DNA of 64,000 bases from a virus. A program made the position numbers and the translations under genes. The stretch covers positions 62,001-126,000 of the IMG/VR virus record IMGVR_UViG_3300032214_000715; one strand, given 5' to 3'. Shown here in pieces: positions 14,520-20,739 of this stretch (position 1 is its first letter; each line of letters opens with the position of its first letter). Below the pieces are notes generated by a model. It was not told where the DNA came from and made no database searches. It saw nothing but the letters and a program-made list of their open reading frames with translations.

Positions 14520-14594
14520 TGGTGGAGGATACCGGGGTCGAACCGGTGACTATGCCTTGCAAGGGCATCGTGTTCCCAACTATACCAATCCCCC
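14520..14594 (-). tRNA. tRNA-Ala(UGC)
   Basis: Full cloverleaf, encoded CCA. Anticodon arm ATGCC-CTTGCAA-GGCAT gives UGC. Confidence 0.94.
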
Positions 14595-14600
14595 AATAAA

Positions 14601-14666
14601 ACAACAGGATCCTTATTTTTTCAATTACAAGTTGAATTTTAAAATTTGCTGTAAGGATCCTAAAAC
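14601..14666 (-). repeat. Spacer hairpin, copy 2
   Basis: AGGATCC at 14606 and GGATCCT at 14655 pair around an inner TTCAA/TTGAA stem. It matches copy 1 in layout and in the flanks tttgctgta and taaaa. Confidence 0.6.
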
Positions 14667-14668
14667 TT

Positions 14669-14745
14669 TGGCGCACCGTAGGGGACTTGAACCCCTGGCC
14701 TCGGCAGTGACAGTGCCGCGATCTAACCAACTGATCTAACGGTGC
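14669..14745 (-). tRNA. tRNA-Asp(GUC)
   Basis: Full cloverleaf, encoded CCA, G discriminator. Anticodon arm CGGCA-CTGTCAC-TGCCG gives GUC. Confidence 0.94.
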
Positions 14746-14752
14746 GGAAATT

Positions 14753-15029
14753 TGGTGGGACCAGGGGGGTTCGAACCCCCGACCAACGGATTAACCTACC
14801 ACTATAGTTTTCACTACCAGTTTCCTGTTTGTGGTCTGGACTATACCTTCATCGTATCATTTCTGACTTAGATGCCCGCCGTCTAGTCTCTACACGTTCC
14901 CATTACTGGGCTTCGCTCGGTATCGCCATTTTACAGGGTTCACCGAATTTGACGGGTTCTACTTACAAAATTTCTTTTGTAGCACTCCTATTTTAAAGTC
15001 CGCTGCTCTACCGACTGAGCTATAGTCCC
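14753..15029 (-). tRNA. tRNA-Lys(UUU) interrupted by a group I intron
   Basis: Exon 1 runs from GGGACTA to ...GCGGACTT and exon 2 from TTAATCCG to the encoded CCA. Joined, they give the anticodon arm GCGGA-CTTTTAA-TCCGT with anticodon UUU. The insertion lies in the anticodon loop, a favoured site of bacterial group I introns. The gene has its own promoter at 15050-15078. Confidence 0.93.
14795..14995 (-). other. Group I intron in tRNA-Lys
   Basis: About 201 bases. It follows a T and ends in G, as group I introns do. It contains the conserved core segments AGAGACTAGACGGCGGGC and GAAGGTATAGTCC, which form P7 and flank P3. It has no open reading frame. Boundaries are inferred from restoring the tRNA. 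Confidence 0.9.
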
Positions 15030-15049
15030 TTTATCAATCAACAGAACAC

Positions 15050-15078
15050 AGTGTACTCGTTAGGGTAATTACTGTCAA
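15050..15078 (-). promoter_or_regulatory. Sigma-70-like promoter for tRNA-Lys and downstream
   Basis: TTGACA, 17 bp, TACACT. It lies inside the tRNA cluster about 20 bases before tRNA-Lys. Confidence 0.75.
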
Positions 15079-15088
15079 CAACTATCGG

Positions 15089-15164
15089 TGGTCTCCGTGC
15101 CCGGATTTGAACCGGGACCGCTCCGCCCCAAACGGAGTATGCAACCAGGTAACACTTCACAGAG
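15089..15164 (-). tRNA. tRNA-Pro(UGG)
   Basis: Full cloverleaf, encoded CCA. Anticodon arm CTCCG-TTTGGGG-CGGAG gives UGG. Confidence 0.94.
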
Positions 15165-15193
15165 ATAAAATTTCTTTTATTTTACACATTATG

Positions 15194-15201
15194 TATAAAT
15201 A
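15194..15201 (+). promoter_or_regulatory. T4-type late promoter (plus strand)
   Basis: A perfect TATAAATA about 100 bases before the endonuclease gene. A 9-bp hairpin (GATTGTTTG/CAAACAATC) follows in the leader. Confidence 0.65.
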
Positions 15202-15300
15202 AACGGTGAATCATAAGATTGTTTGATTAGGGCCAAACAATCAACCACACGAGGAGTGATGGCTGTCTGATTCGCAAGTATTTATAACGAGGAGAATCAA

Positions 15301-16182
15301 ATGAAATATAAATCACCACTGTGTTCATGCATAGTATGTCATGAAACAAAATCAGCAAAAGGCATATTTACCCATTATATAGTAAGTCACACTGAAGAAG
15401 GGTCAAACAGATTACAGCGTGGACAAAAAAATGGCGTCGAAAATGCAAAAAAATCAAACAATAAAAATTTCACTGAGAGAATTAAAAAATATGATCAGTC
15501 TCCAAAACAATGTATAAATTGCAACAAAAAATTAGATTATGACAAAAAATTTAGTAAATTTTGCAATCACTCTTGCTCCGCGTCTTACAACAATAATTTG
15601 CGCAGTGCCGATACAATTAGAAAACAAGGTAATTCTCTGAAAGAAACTCTTAAAAATATTTTTGAGTCAATCTCTAAAATAAAATTTAAAACTTGTACTT
15701 ATTGTTATAAAAATTACACATGGCACAAAGGAATGTCATTTAAATTTTGCTGTATAATCTGCAAAGAAAAGGAACAATTCCATAGATTATCTACTCTTGC
15801 AAAAGATCGTGGTCTTGGAGGGGTCAGACCGTCTAAACGAATACTGTACAAAGGAGTATTGCTTGGGTCCACATATGAAGTTAAATTGGCAGAATCACTT
15901 GATGATAATTGCATCAAATGGATAAAGCCAGCACGATTGAACTACGTGGATCCATTCGGAAAAGAGCGCACCTATGAAGCAGATTTTTATCTGCCAGAAT
16001 ATAATGTTTATCTTGACCCTAAAAATGACTTTTTAATTAATAATATTAATCCAAGATTAGGTTTTAAAGATTCAGAAAAAATTCATTTAGTATGTAAACA
16101 AAATGATGTTCAAATTTTCATACTTGATAAAACGCAATTAACATGGCAGCATGTTAAAAACATTATTGATGGTTCCTCGTGA
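15301..16182 (+). CDS. Putative homing endonuclease with zinc fingers
   Basis: A 293-residue plus-strand gene with a strong SD (gaggag). Several cysteine/histidine clusters are visible: CSCIVCHE at the start, QCINCNKK, FCNHSC, CTYCYKNY. The C-terminal part has GVLLGSTYEVKLAESL and YEADFYLPEYNVYLDPKND, where D and D-P-K could be a PD-(D/E)XK-type active site. The last codons (GSS-stop) lie in the 3' end of the convergent tRNA-Val. This is a free-standing mobile gene within the tRNA cluster. Confidence 0.7.
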   Translation: MKYKSPLCSCIVCHETKSAKGIFTHYIVSHTEEGSNRLQRGQKNGVENAKKSNNKNFTERIKKYDQSPKQCINCNKKLDYDKKFSKFCNHSCSASYNNNLRSADTIRKQGNSLKETLKNIFESISKIKFKTCTYCYKNYTWHKGMSFKFCCIICKEKEQFHRLSTLAKDRGLGGVRPSKRILYKGVLLGSTYEVKLAESLDDNCIKWIKPARLNYVDPFGKERTYEADFYLPEYNVYLDPKNDFLINNINPRLGFKDSEKIHLVCKQNDVQIFILDKTQLTWQHVKNIIDGSS

Positions 16183-16243
16183 AGGAATCGAACCTCCGTC
16201 TGTAGAATGTAAATCTACGGCCCTACCATTAGACGAACGAGGA
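16170..16243 (-). tRNA. tRNA-Val(UAC)
   Basis: Full cloverleaf, encoded CCA. Anticodon arm GTAGA-TTTACAT-TCTAC gives UAC. Its CCA end overlaps the 3' end of the plus-strand endonuclease gene by 13 bases. Confidence 0.94.
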
Positions 16244-16270
16244 AAATTAAAAAAATAAGTATAACAGGGT

Positions 16271-16353
16271 TGCGGAACCTGGATTCGAACCAGAACTTGC
16301 ATTAGATGTCTCAGGGTTATGAGCCCCGCGTTTTGCCAATTAAACTATTCCGC
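16271..16353 (-). tRNA. tRNA-Met/Ile2(CAU) with long variable region
   Basis: Acceptor GCGGAAT pairs with GTTCCGC. The anticodon arm CGGGG-CTCATAA-CCCTG gives CAU. The variable region is about 17 bases, long for a Met tRNA, and the T arm to acceptor junction is one base short. CCA is not encoded (ACC follows the discriminator). Confidence 0.8.
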
Positions 16354-16363
16354 TGTATTCTAT

Positions 16364-16723
16364 TTATAAACCTAACGTCTTGTAACCATATTTCTTTGCT
16401 ACTTTGACAGAAACGCCAAGCGCAGCAGCACATGGAAACCGAACATGTTTCTTGAACCGATATCCATTTAAGGTGAATGGTTTCAACACTGTGTCACAAT
16501 TCCAACAATTTCGTTGACAACTGATGTAACCAAGTTCTTCTAACTGATTACGCAACTTAGCGAACTCATCGTGATCTTTATTGCTATGTGTAATCATTTT
16601 ATGGTGACCACTGAGAATTTTAATCAAATCATCTGGTGTAGGGTTCTCACGATCAGACAACAATGTATATTCTGTCGTGACATGTACATCAGTTAGGTAT
16701 TGTTCATCAATAGTGAAATCCAT
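16364..16723 (-). CDS. Hypothetical protein, 119 aa
   Basis: The start MDFTIDEQYLTDVH at 16723 has agaggt before it. The C-terminal part contains CQRNCWNCDTVLKPFTLNGY, a cysteine cluster that may bind a metal, and a basic end. It lies between tRNA genes on the same strand. Function unknown. Confidence 0.7.
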   Translation of the reverse strand: MDFTIDEQYLTDVHVTTEYTLLSDRENPTPDDLIKILSGHHKMITHSNKDHDEFAKLRNQLEELGYISCQRNCWNCDTVLKPFTLNGYRFKKHVRFPCAAALGVSVKVAKKYGYKTLGL

Positions 16724-16846
16724 AATTACCTCTAAAAATATTTCTGTATACACCTGCTGACATGGGCACTAAGGTTAATAGTTTGTGCCTAGATTTTTTA
16801 CAGCCGATGAATCATTGTCACGACATAGCTAATAGCGACAACTTTA

Positions 16847-16886
16847 CCTGACGATTTTATAAATATCCTGACGATTTTATAAATAT
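16847..16886 (+). repeat. Tandem 20-bp repeat carrying two late-promoter boxes
   Basis: cctgacgattttataaatat occurs twice in a row, each copy with a plus-strand TATAAATA. No plus-strand gene follows, so these would read antisense to the tRNA genes. Confidence 0.7.
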
Positions 16887-16971
16887 AAAATCAGCATCTA
16901 ACTCATGTGTCTTACCACACTATATATTAAATAATATTTTAACACATCAGCATGTGTATACAGAAACAAAA

Positions 16972-17058
16972 TGGAGTGCCGAGAGGGATTTGAACCCCCG
17001 ATGTCCTTTCGGATAGGGATTTGCAATCCCTCACATTCGACCGCTCTGTCATCGGCAC
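16972..17058 (-). tRNA. tRNA-Cys(GCA), class II form
   Basis: Acceptor GTGCCGA/TCGGCAC, encoded CCA and U discriminator as in Cys tRNAs. Anticodon arm AGGGA-TTGCAAA-TCCCT gives GCA. It has a Ser-like long variable arm (ATCCGAAAGGACAT), which normal Cys tRNAs lack. Confidence 0.88.
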
Positions 17059-17134
17059 ATCGTATTCTTAAGGGGCACAGTGTCTGTCGTTTAAGAGTAG
17101 GCATCCTTCAGCCACTCCCCCAGATAAATCTATT

Positions 17135-17212
17135 TGGTGGTGATGGTTGGAATTGAACCAACCCCATTCTTCCTTATGAGGGAAGCGTACAGACCATCTA
17201 TACTACATCACC
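17135..17212 (-). tRNA. tRNA-Met/Ile2(CAU)
   Basis: Full cloverleaf, GGTGATG/CATCACC, encoded CCA. Anticodon arm CTTCC-CTCATAA-GGAAG gives CAU. It may be an elongator Met or a lysidine-modified Ile tRNA. Confidence 0.9.
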
Positions 17213-17219
17213 TATTATT

Positions 17220-17296
17220 TGGTACCCACGGTTGGATTTGAACCAACGACTTTCGCCTTATCAAGACGCTACTCTGACCAACTGAGTTACGCGGGT
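17220..17296 (-). tRNA. tRNA-Ile(GAU)
   Basis: Full cloverleaf with encoded CCA. The anticodon loop TTGATAA gives GAU. The outer pair of the anticodon stem is mismatched. Confidence 0.88.
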
Positions 17297-17302
17297 ATAT
17301 AA

Positions 17303-17372
17303 CCATATTTGAACACACTCAGGAGGTCAAATTCCTTTTACCAACCAGTTATGGTGAATGTGTTCAAATATA
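17303..17372 (-). repeat. Stem-loop cassette A
   Basis: ATATTTGAACACA at 17305 pairs exactly with TGTGTTCAAATAT at 17359, enclosing 41 bases. First member of the array of long hairpins in this region. Confidence 0.8.
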
Positions 17373-17376
17373 GCGA

Positions 17377-17467
17377 CCCTTTGTGGGCAGGATTCGAACC
17401 TGCAAGTGGCTTCTATTTCCACTGGCCCTATTAGAGGCCTATGTTTACCATATTCCATCACCACGGG
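17377..17467 (-). pseudogene. Decayed class II tRNA (Leu-like)
   Basis: The T arm (GCAGG-TTCGAAT-CCTGC), D arm and a 5-bp variable arm (AGTGG/CCACT) are present. The acceptor has AAA inserted between CCAC and GGG, and the anticodon loop is only six bases (CTAATA). It may be a worn tRNA-Leu(UAA), for which an intact intron-containing copy exists at 20.1 kb. Confidence 0.6.
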
Positions 17468-17563
17468 TCATCGGAGTCATGACTTCCGATTATGATCGAG
17501 GTTAATTACTCCTCTCTGTTAGACGCAATTTGAGTACAACTCAAGCGGCTCTTTCTAACATTT
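17468..17563 (-). ncRNA. Structured spacer between tRNA remnant and cassette C
   Basis: Holds several hairpins: ATCGGA/TCCGAT around 17470, GAGG/CCTC, and a long GTTAGA...TCTAAC arm with an inner TTGAGT-ACA-ACTCAA. No open frame and no tRNA fit. Confidence 0.5.
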
Positions 17564-17654
17564 ACCATAGTTCAGCACACTCAAACGGGTCTTTTCGCCA
17601 TTTCTCTTCCATGCCGTTCCACGTGAGAATGGGTAGAATGCGCTGAACTATGGT
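17564..17654 (-). repeat. Stem-loop cassette C
   Basis: Arms ACCATAGTTCAGCAC and GCGCTGAACTATGGT enclose about 60 bases with an inner CCATTCTC/GAGAAATGG stem. The arm sequence differs from cassette A, with matching changes on both sides. Confidence 0.85.
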
Positions 17655-17734
17655 TAGTACGAGACACGATGAGCAATCCCAACTCCTCATGACCAATCGG
17701 TCACTTAGGTTAAACCTCATGCCACTTATGTACT

Positions 17735-17816
17735 ACCATATTTGAACACACTCGCTCCCGCAATTAGACGGTTGCATTAACATCAAAAGGATGTGACGAA
17801 TGTGCTCAAATATGGT
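17735..17816 (-). repeat. Stem-loop cassette D
   Basis: Arms ACCATATTTGAACACACT and AATGTGCTCAAATATGGT. The mismatches on the plus strand are A-C, which read as G-U wobbles on the minus strand. The right arm overlaps the CCA of the next tRNA-like gene. Confidence 0.85.
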
Positions 17817-17891
17817 ACCCAGTATGGAATCGAACCGATTTCTCCAGCCGCACTTAAGAGGGTGGCGTCTTAACCAATAGACGAACTGAGT
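17813..17891 (-). tRNA. Degenerate tRNA, perhaps Lys(CUU)
   Basis: A fully paired acceptor (ACTCAGT/ACTGGGT), a D stem CGTC/GACG and encoded CCA are present. The T stem has only two good pairs and the anticodon loop is eight bases (CCTCTTAA). A proper tRNA-Lys(CUU) exists at 19.3 kb, so this may be a decaying copy. Confidence 0.5.
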
Positions 17892-17894
17892 ATA

Positions 17895-17965
17895 ACCATA
17901 TTTGAACACACTACCCAGCGTATCTAGAAAACTGTTTGTACATTAGCAATGTGCTCAAATATGGT
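17895..17965 (-). repeat. Stem-loop cassette E
   Basis: Same arm sequence as cassette D, 18 bp with two G-U pairs on the minus strand, enclosing 35 unrelated bases. Confidence 0.85.
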
Positions 17966-17981
17966 GAAACTACGTTTTCAA

Positions 17982-18191
17982 TTACATCAACCAAATGCCG
18001 TCATAATAATATTGCCAGTGATAAGAAACACTACCAGTATCCCATTTAACCATAATTTCGTTATCATCACGGCGGCTGGCTTGTTCTATTGGAATAAGTT
18101 TATATATCATTCCCTCATTACCAGTATAAGAAGATTTTACTCTATCTCCGATTCTGAGAGACTGAAATGGAACATTCGATAGTTTTTGCAT
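17982..18191 (-). CDS. Hypothetical protein, 69 aa
   Basis: A strong SD (aggagg) precedes the ATG. The sequence is beta-rich (SLRIGDRVKSSYTGNEGMIY, then EIMVKWDTGSVSYHW), resembling a small SH3/KOW-like barrel. It is the only clear gene between cassettes E and F. Function unknown. Confidence 0.75.
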   Translation of the reverse strand: MQKLSNVPFQSLRIGDRVKSSYTGNEGMIYKLIPIEQASRRDDNEIMVKWDTGSVSYHWQYYYDGIWLM

Positions 18192-18264
18192 TATGGCCTC
18201 CTATGCCATATTAAGATCCATTAAAAAATCCAAACAGTAAAATCTTTTGTGATTACTCTCCTAC

Positions 18265-18378
18265 TATATTTGAAGATACTAGTAGACTTGCGGTCGCTTC
18301 ATCGGTGTCGTTGTGCGTCCCACTCGCATCCATTTTGTCGCTCTTTCGAGAACACCAAAACTAATACCTTCAAATATA
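18265..18378 (-). repeat. Stem-loop cassette F
   Basis: TATATTTGAAG pairs with CTTCAAATATA around about 92 bases. A shorter stem than in the other cassettes. Confidence 0.65.
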
Positions 18379-18555
18379 GGCCCCACCGTTAACTGGTCAT
18401 ATCCCTAGAGTTACTTTTAGAAGGATTGTAGCACGGTGGGCACACCTGTCCTTCTCTACACTGTGTTTACTACTATTGCCTGCCCTAGGGATTAGGTACC
18501 TACCCTAGCGACTCATAGTGGATTTGTAGATAATCCGCTGCTCTTGCTAGTTTAC

Positions 18556-18648
18556 ACCATATTTTAGCAGACACGGGCCGATTCCTTATCCGTGTTTATT
18601 CTTCCCTGTGCTGGCCAGTCGGGTCGAGGCAAACTGCTAAAATATGGT
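18556..18648 (-). repeat. Stem-loop cassette G
   Basis: ACCATATTTTAGCAG and CTGCTAAAATATGGT pair over 15 bp. The arms differ from D/E at several bases, with matching changes. The loop holds CACGG/CCGTG. Confidence 0.85.
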
Positions 18649-18833
18649 GACCTGTGTTCGTATGCGGTATTGATTGACATACGGGAAAGGTCAGCGTTCC
18701 CTCTATCGGCCCTGATTTTACAGCTAGCGCGAAATTGGCGTCGGTGGTCCTAGACCTGAAGTGGTGCGGGGTCATTTCGCACGATTGCCACAAGGCTTTC
18801 GCCATCTTTCACTTACCGACATTGAATTATCAC

Positions 18834-19232
18834 TTATGATAGAAGTAATTTTTTTGATCCTTGCAGGAAATTCTGCAATTCTTTGTTTGTGCAAGCAATA
18901 GGCAAAGGAACTTTTCTCTTAACCTGCTGAACATATTTACTATCTTTGTTATTGGCATACCAATCTAGATTATCTTCCTGCATAGCAAACAAGACTGAAA
19001 TAAAACGATCTTCTTCGCCAGAATTGCTACCCACTAGTTTATATCCAACACCTAAGTTTTTTGGATGAAATTTATCCACCCATGATAAAAATTCGTTTGT
19101 TGTTATTCCTTGTGGGAAGAGATCCAAATTAGCCACACATCGCATGACATAATTTCCATACTGATCGGATTTAATCAGTTTTTTAGTTCCAACTGGAATG
19201 AGATGATCTTTTGATAAATTGAATTGTGTCAT
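18834..19232 (-). CDS. Hypothetical protein, 132 aa
   Basis: The start MTQFNLSKDHLIPVG at 19232 follows aaaaggt; a longer reading runs into the tRNA-Lys gene. The protein has a compact alpha/beta pattern (LGVGYKLVGSNSGEEDRFIS) and a basic C-terminus. It lies among tRNA genes. I do not recognise the family. Confidence 0.7.
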   Translation of the reverse strand: MTQFNLSKDHLIPVGTKKLIKSDQYGNYVMRCVANLDLFPQGITTNEFLSWVDKFHPKNLGVGYKLVGSNSGEEDRFISVLFAMQEDNLDWYANNKDSKYVQQVKRKVPLPIACTNKELQNFLQGSKKLLLS

Positions 19233-19257
19233 ATTGACCTTTTTAAGATAACTTGTT

Positions 19258-19332
19258 TGGTAGACCACCACGGTATCGAACCATGTTCTGTAGAGTAAGA
19301 GTCTACTGCATCACCATTAATGCTTGTGATCT
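19258..19332 (-). tRNA. tRNA-Lys(CUU)
   Basis: Full cloverleaf with encoded CCA. Anticodon arm GTAGA-CTCTTAC-TCTAC gives CUU. Its D arm (GCAT-TAATGGTG-ATGC) is nearly the same as that of the next tRNA-Tyr. Confidence 0.93.
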
Positions 19333-19338
19333 ATTGAT

Positions 19339-19423
19339 TGGTGGAGTGTACTGGGATCGAACCAGTCGTGCCCGAAGGCGGCGGATTTACAGTCCACTGC
19401 ATCACCATTGATGCTTCCACTCC
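19339..19423 (-). tRNA. tRNA-Tyr(GUA)
   Basis: Class II tRNA with encoded CCA. Anticodon arm GTGGA-CTGTAAA-TCCGC gives GUA. Confidence 0.94.
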
Positions 19424-19433
19424 ATTATTCTTT

Positions 19434-19533
19434 ACCATAGTTCAACACACTACCAGTCCCGGGGACTTGAACCCCTTTGCTCTAGATAGTTTCCTGACAT
19501 TTCGGTCTGGCAAGTAATATGCTGAACTATGGT
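19434..19533 (-). ncRNA. Stem-loop cassette H with T-arm-like core
   Basis: Outer arms ACCATAGTTCAACACACT and ATATGCTGAACTATGGT. Inside, CCAGACC pairs with GGACTGG (one mismatch) and GGGG-TTCAAGT-CCCC looks like a tRNA T arm, but only about 28 bases lie between, too few for D and anticodon arms. Cassette K near 21.6 kb is a close copy with matched changes. Confidence 0.75.
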
Positions 19534-19648
19534 GCCAATCATTTACATTGGCTTAGGGAATTTCGGTCCTCACGGGTGCTCCGCTACATACCACCCATCT
19601 ACCATACAAATTATCCGGTCTTTGTATGTAGACTTTTTACTCTCATTT
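19534..19648 (-). ncRNA. Structured spacer
   Basis: Contains GCCAAT-CATTTAC-ATTGGC right after cassette H and ATACAAA/TTTGTAT near 19615. No gene seen. Confidence 0.4.
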
Positions 19649-19724
19649 ACCATATTGAAACACACTACCGCAAACTTTCAATGCACGATGCAGTCTATGG
19701 CATCCGTAATGTGCTTCAATATGG
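19649..19724 (-). repeat. Stem-loop cassette I
   Basis: Arms ACCATATTGAAACACACT and AATGTGCTTCAATATGG; a further arm variant with matched changes. Confidence 0.85.
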
Positions 19725-19725
19725 C

Positions 19726-19821
19726 GGCAAGTTTCGTGATAGTTTGATGACGTTGTAGAGGTTCACTATGGCGTGAACTTACAGAGCGCAATAACTTCTC
19801 CCTATCAAAAACCCACTTGCC
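19726..19821 (-). ncRNA. Branched structured element
   Basis: GGCAAGT/ACTTGCC closes a structure with an inner GATAG/CTATC stem and a GTTCAC-TATGGC-GTGAAC hairpin. A three-level fold without coding potential. Confidence 0.5.
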
Positions 19822-19825
19822 TATT

Positions 19826-19939
19826 ACCATAGTTCAACACACTGATGAGAATCACACTCCCCTATTTCTCACAATAGGTTACGCCTAGGAGTCACACACA
19901 GATTCGGCTGTGCTGCGATACAATACGCTGAACTATGGT
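19826..19939 (-). repeat. Stem-loop cassette J
   Basis: Arms ACCATAGTTCAACACACT and AATACGCTGAACTATGGT. The loop has a CCTATT/AAATAGG hairpin. The right arm covers the CCA of tRNA-Glu. Confidence 0.85.
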
Positions 19940-20010
19940 ACCCCTGAACGGTTACGATCCGTCTTCTCAGCCTTGAAAGGGCCGTGTTCTAGCCACTAAA
20001 CTACAGGGGC
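19936..20010 (-). tRNA. tRNA-Glu(UUC)
   Basis: Full cloverleaf with encoded CCA. Anticodon arm CGGCC-CTTTCAA-GGCTG gives UUC. The T loop is ATCGTAA, not the usual TTCGAAN. It is the first tRNA after the promoter-boxB-boxA leader at 20.03-20.1 kb. Confidence 0.9.
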
Positions 20011-20024
20011 AAATACTCTATGCT

Positions 20025-20056
20025 GATTCTTAAAGAACTGTTGCTGAACTCTCAGC
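20025..20056 (-). promoter_or_regulatory. boxB-boxA leader 1
   Basis: On the minus strand GCTGA-GAGT-TCAGC is followed after two or three bases by GTTCTTTAAGAATC, like the rRNA antitermination boxA (TGCTCTTTAACAAT). It lies between a consensus promoter and tRNA-Glu. AGCATAGAGT follows. Confidence 0.65.
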
Positions 20057-20066
20057 GTATGAACAT

Positions 20067-20095
20067 ATTATATGCTAACGCTGATTTATTGTCAA
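20067..20095 (-). promoter_or_regulatory. Perfect consensus sigma-70 promoter
   Basis: TTGACA, 17 bp, TATAAT. It drives leader 1, tRNA-Glu and the cassettes below. Confidence 0.9.
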
Positions 20096-20118
20096 CAGTC
20101 TTTTGTCAATTTGTTGTT

Positions 20119-20439
20119 TGGTGCCCGGAGCCGGAATCGAACCGGCACGGCCGAAGCCGAGGGATTTTAAGCGTGTTGTCTCAAAGTTTCCAATGAGCAC
20201 GGACTATCTCTTTACCTTCAACATTACTTGTTAAGGCAGTGGGCGTTCTATGCTGGTTATTAAGAGGGCTTTACCTCTCCAGTAGTCTCTACACCTTCAC
20301 TGAATGTATTCAGTGCTTGGCTCGCGATTGCCATTTTACAGGCTCTCCCGAATTAACCCACAGTTTACTCACACATTTCTGTGTGAGGGGGACGGGCTTT
20401 CTGGTCCTCCCTTGTGTCTACCTATTTCACCATCCGGGC
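20119..20439 (-). tRNA. tRNA-Leu(UAA) interrupted by a group I intron
   Basis: Exon 1 (GCCCGGATGGTG...ACAAGGGA) and exon 2 (CTTAAAATCCCTCGG... to CCA) resemble bacterial tRNA-Leu(UAA) closely. Joined, they give the loop CTTAAAA, anticodon UAA, and a class II variable arm. The encoded CCA is present. Confidence 0.92.
20172..20407 (-). other. Group I intron in tRNA-Leu
   Basis: About 236 bases ending in G, with core pieces GTAGAGACTACTGG and AAAGAGATAGTCC (P7) and AAAATGGCAATC. The base before the 5' splice site seems to be A and not the usual U, so the boundary may be off by a few bases. No reading frame inside. Confidence 0.85.
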
Positions 20440-20508
20440 GTTTTGTTAACTTTCCATTAATTATGTTTGTAATTTTATAGACAATATAATACATTTTAAT
20501 AACATGGT

Positions 20509-20607
20509 TAATGAAGTTTGCTGGCCTGATTGGGATCGAACCAATGACCTAACGATTAACAGTCGTTTGCTACTACCGTCTGAGCTACAGGCCAGCAAAC
20601 TTCACTA
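20509..20607 (-). repeat. Long stem enclosing tRNA-Asn
   Basis: The tRNA acceptor stem is extended outward to about 20 bp by flanking arms (TAATGAAGTTTGC / GCAAACTTCACTA). The single plus-strand A-C mismatch is a G-U pair on the minus strand. It looks like a processing stem. Confidence 0.75.
20521..20594 (-). tRNA. tRNA-Asn(GUU)
   Basis: Cloverleaf with TGGCCTG/CAGGCCA acceptor and G discriminator. Anticodon arm AACGA-CTGTTAA-TCGTT gives GUU. CCA is not encoded. Confidence 0.9.
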
Positions 20608-20611
20608 ATTT

Positions 20612-20689
20612 TGGTGGGAGCGGTCGGACTCGAACCGACATCTGCGCGATTATGAGTCGCGAGTCATTAACCAATTAGACGACACTCCC
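20612..20689 (-). tRNA. tRNA-Met/Ile2(CAU)
   Basis: Full cloverleaf with encoded CCA. Anticodon arm CGCGA-CTCATAA-TCGCG gives CAU. Third CAU tRNA in the window. Confidence 0.9.
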
Positions 20690-20710
20690 AATCTTTTATC
20701 TAACAAACAA

Positions 20711-20739
20711 AGTATAACTGTATTATTTACAGTTGTCAA
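20711..20739 (-). promoter_or_regulatory. Sigma-70-like promoter for tRNA-Met and tRNA-Asn
   Basis: TTGACA, 17 bp, TATACT. The -35 overlaps the end of the endonuclease gene. Confidence 0.85.

Larger units (their letters stand above)
18192..18833 (-). ncRNA. Structured non-coding stretch with cassettes F and G
   Basis: No coding frame with a ribosome site is visible. Besides cassettes F and G it holds CCCACCGT/ACGGTGGG (18382 and 18433), a CCTAGGG hairpin near 18485, and CGTATG/CATACG near 18660. None folds as a tRNA. Confidence 0.5.

Noticed and set aside
17072-17121. Possible extra tRNA between tRNA-Cys and tRNA-Met
   Set aside because: It has GGGG/CCCC ends and two hairpins but no T arm; too weak to call a gene.
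18596-18805. Minus-strand frame of 69 codons
   Set aside because: It runs through cassette G and other hairpins and has no ribosome site.
17303-19939. Regularly spaced similar sequences, possible CRISPR array
   Set aside because: The repeats are pairs of inverted arms and not identical direct repeats, spacers vary widely, and no cas genes are near.
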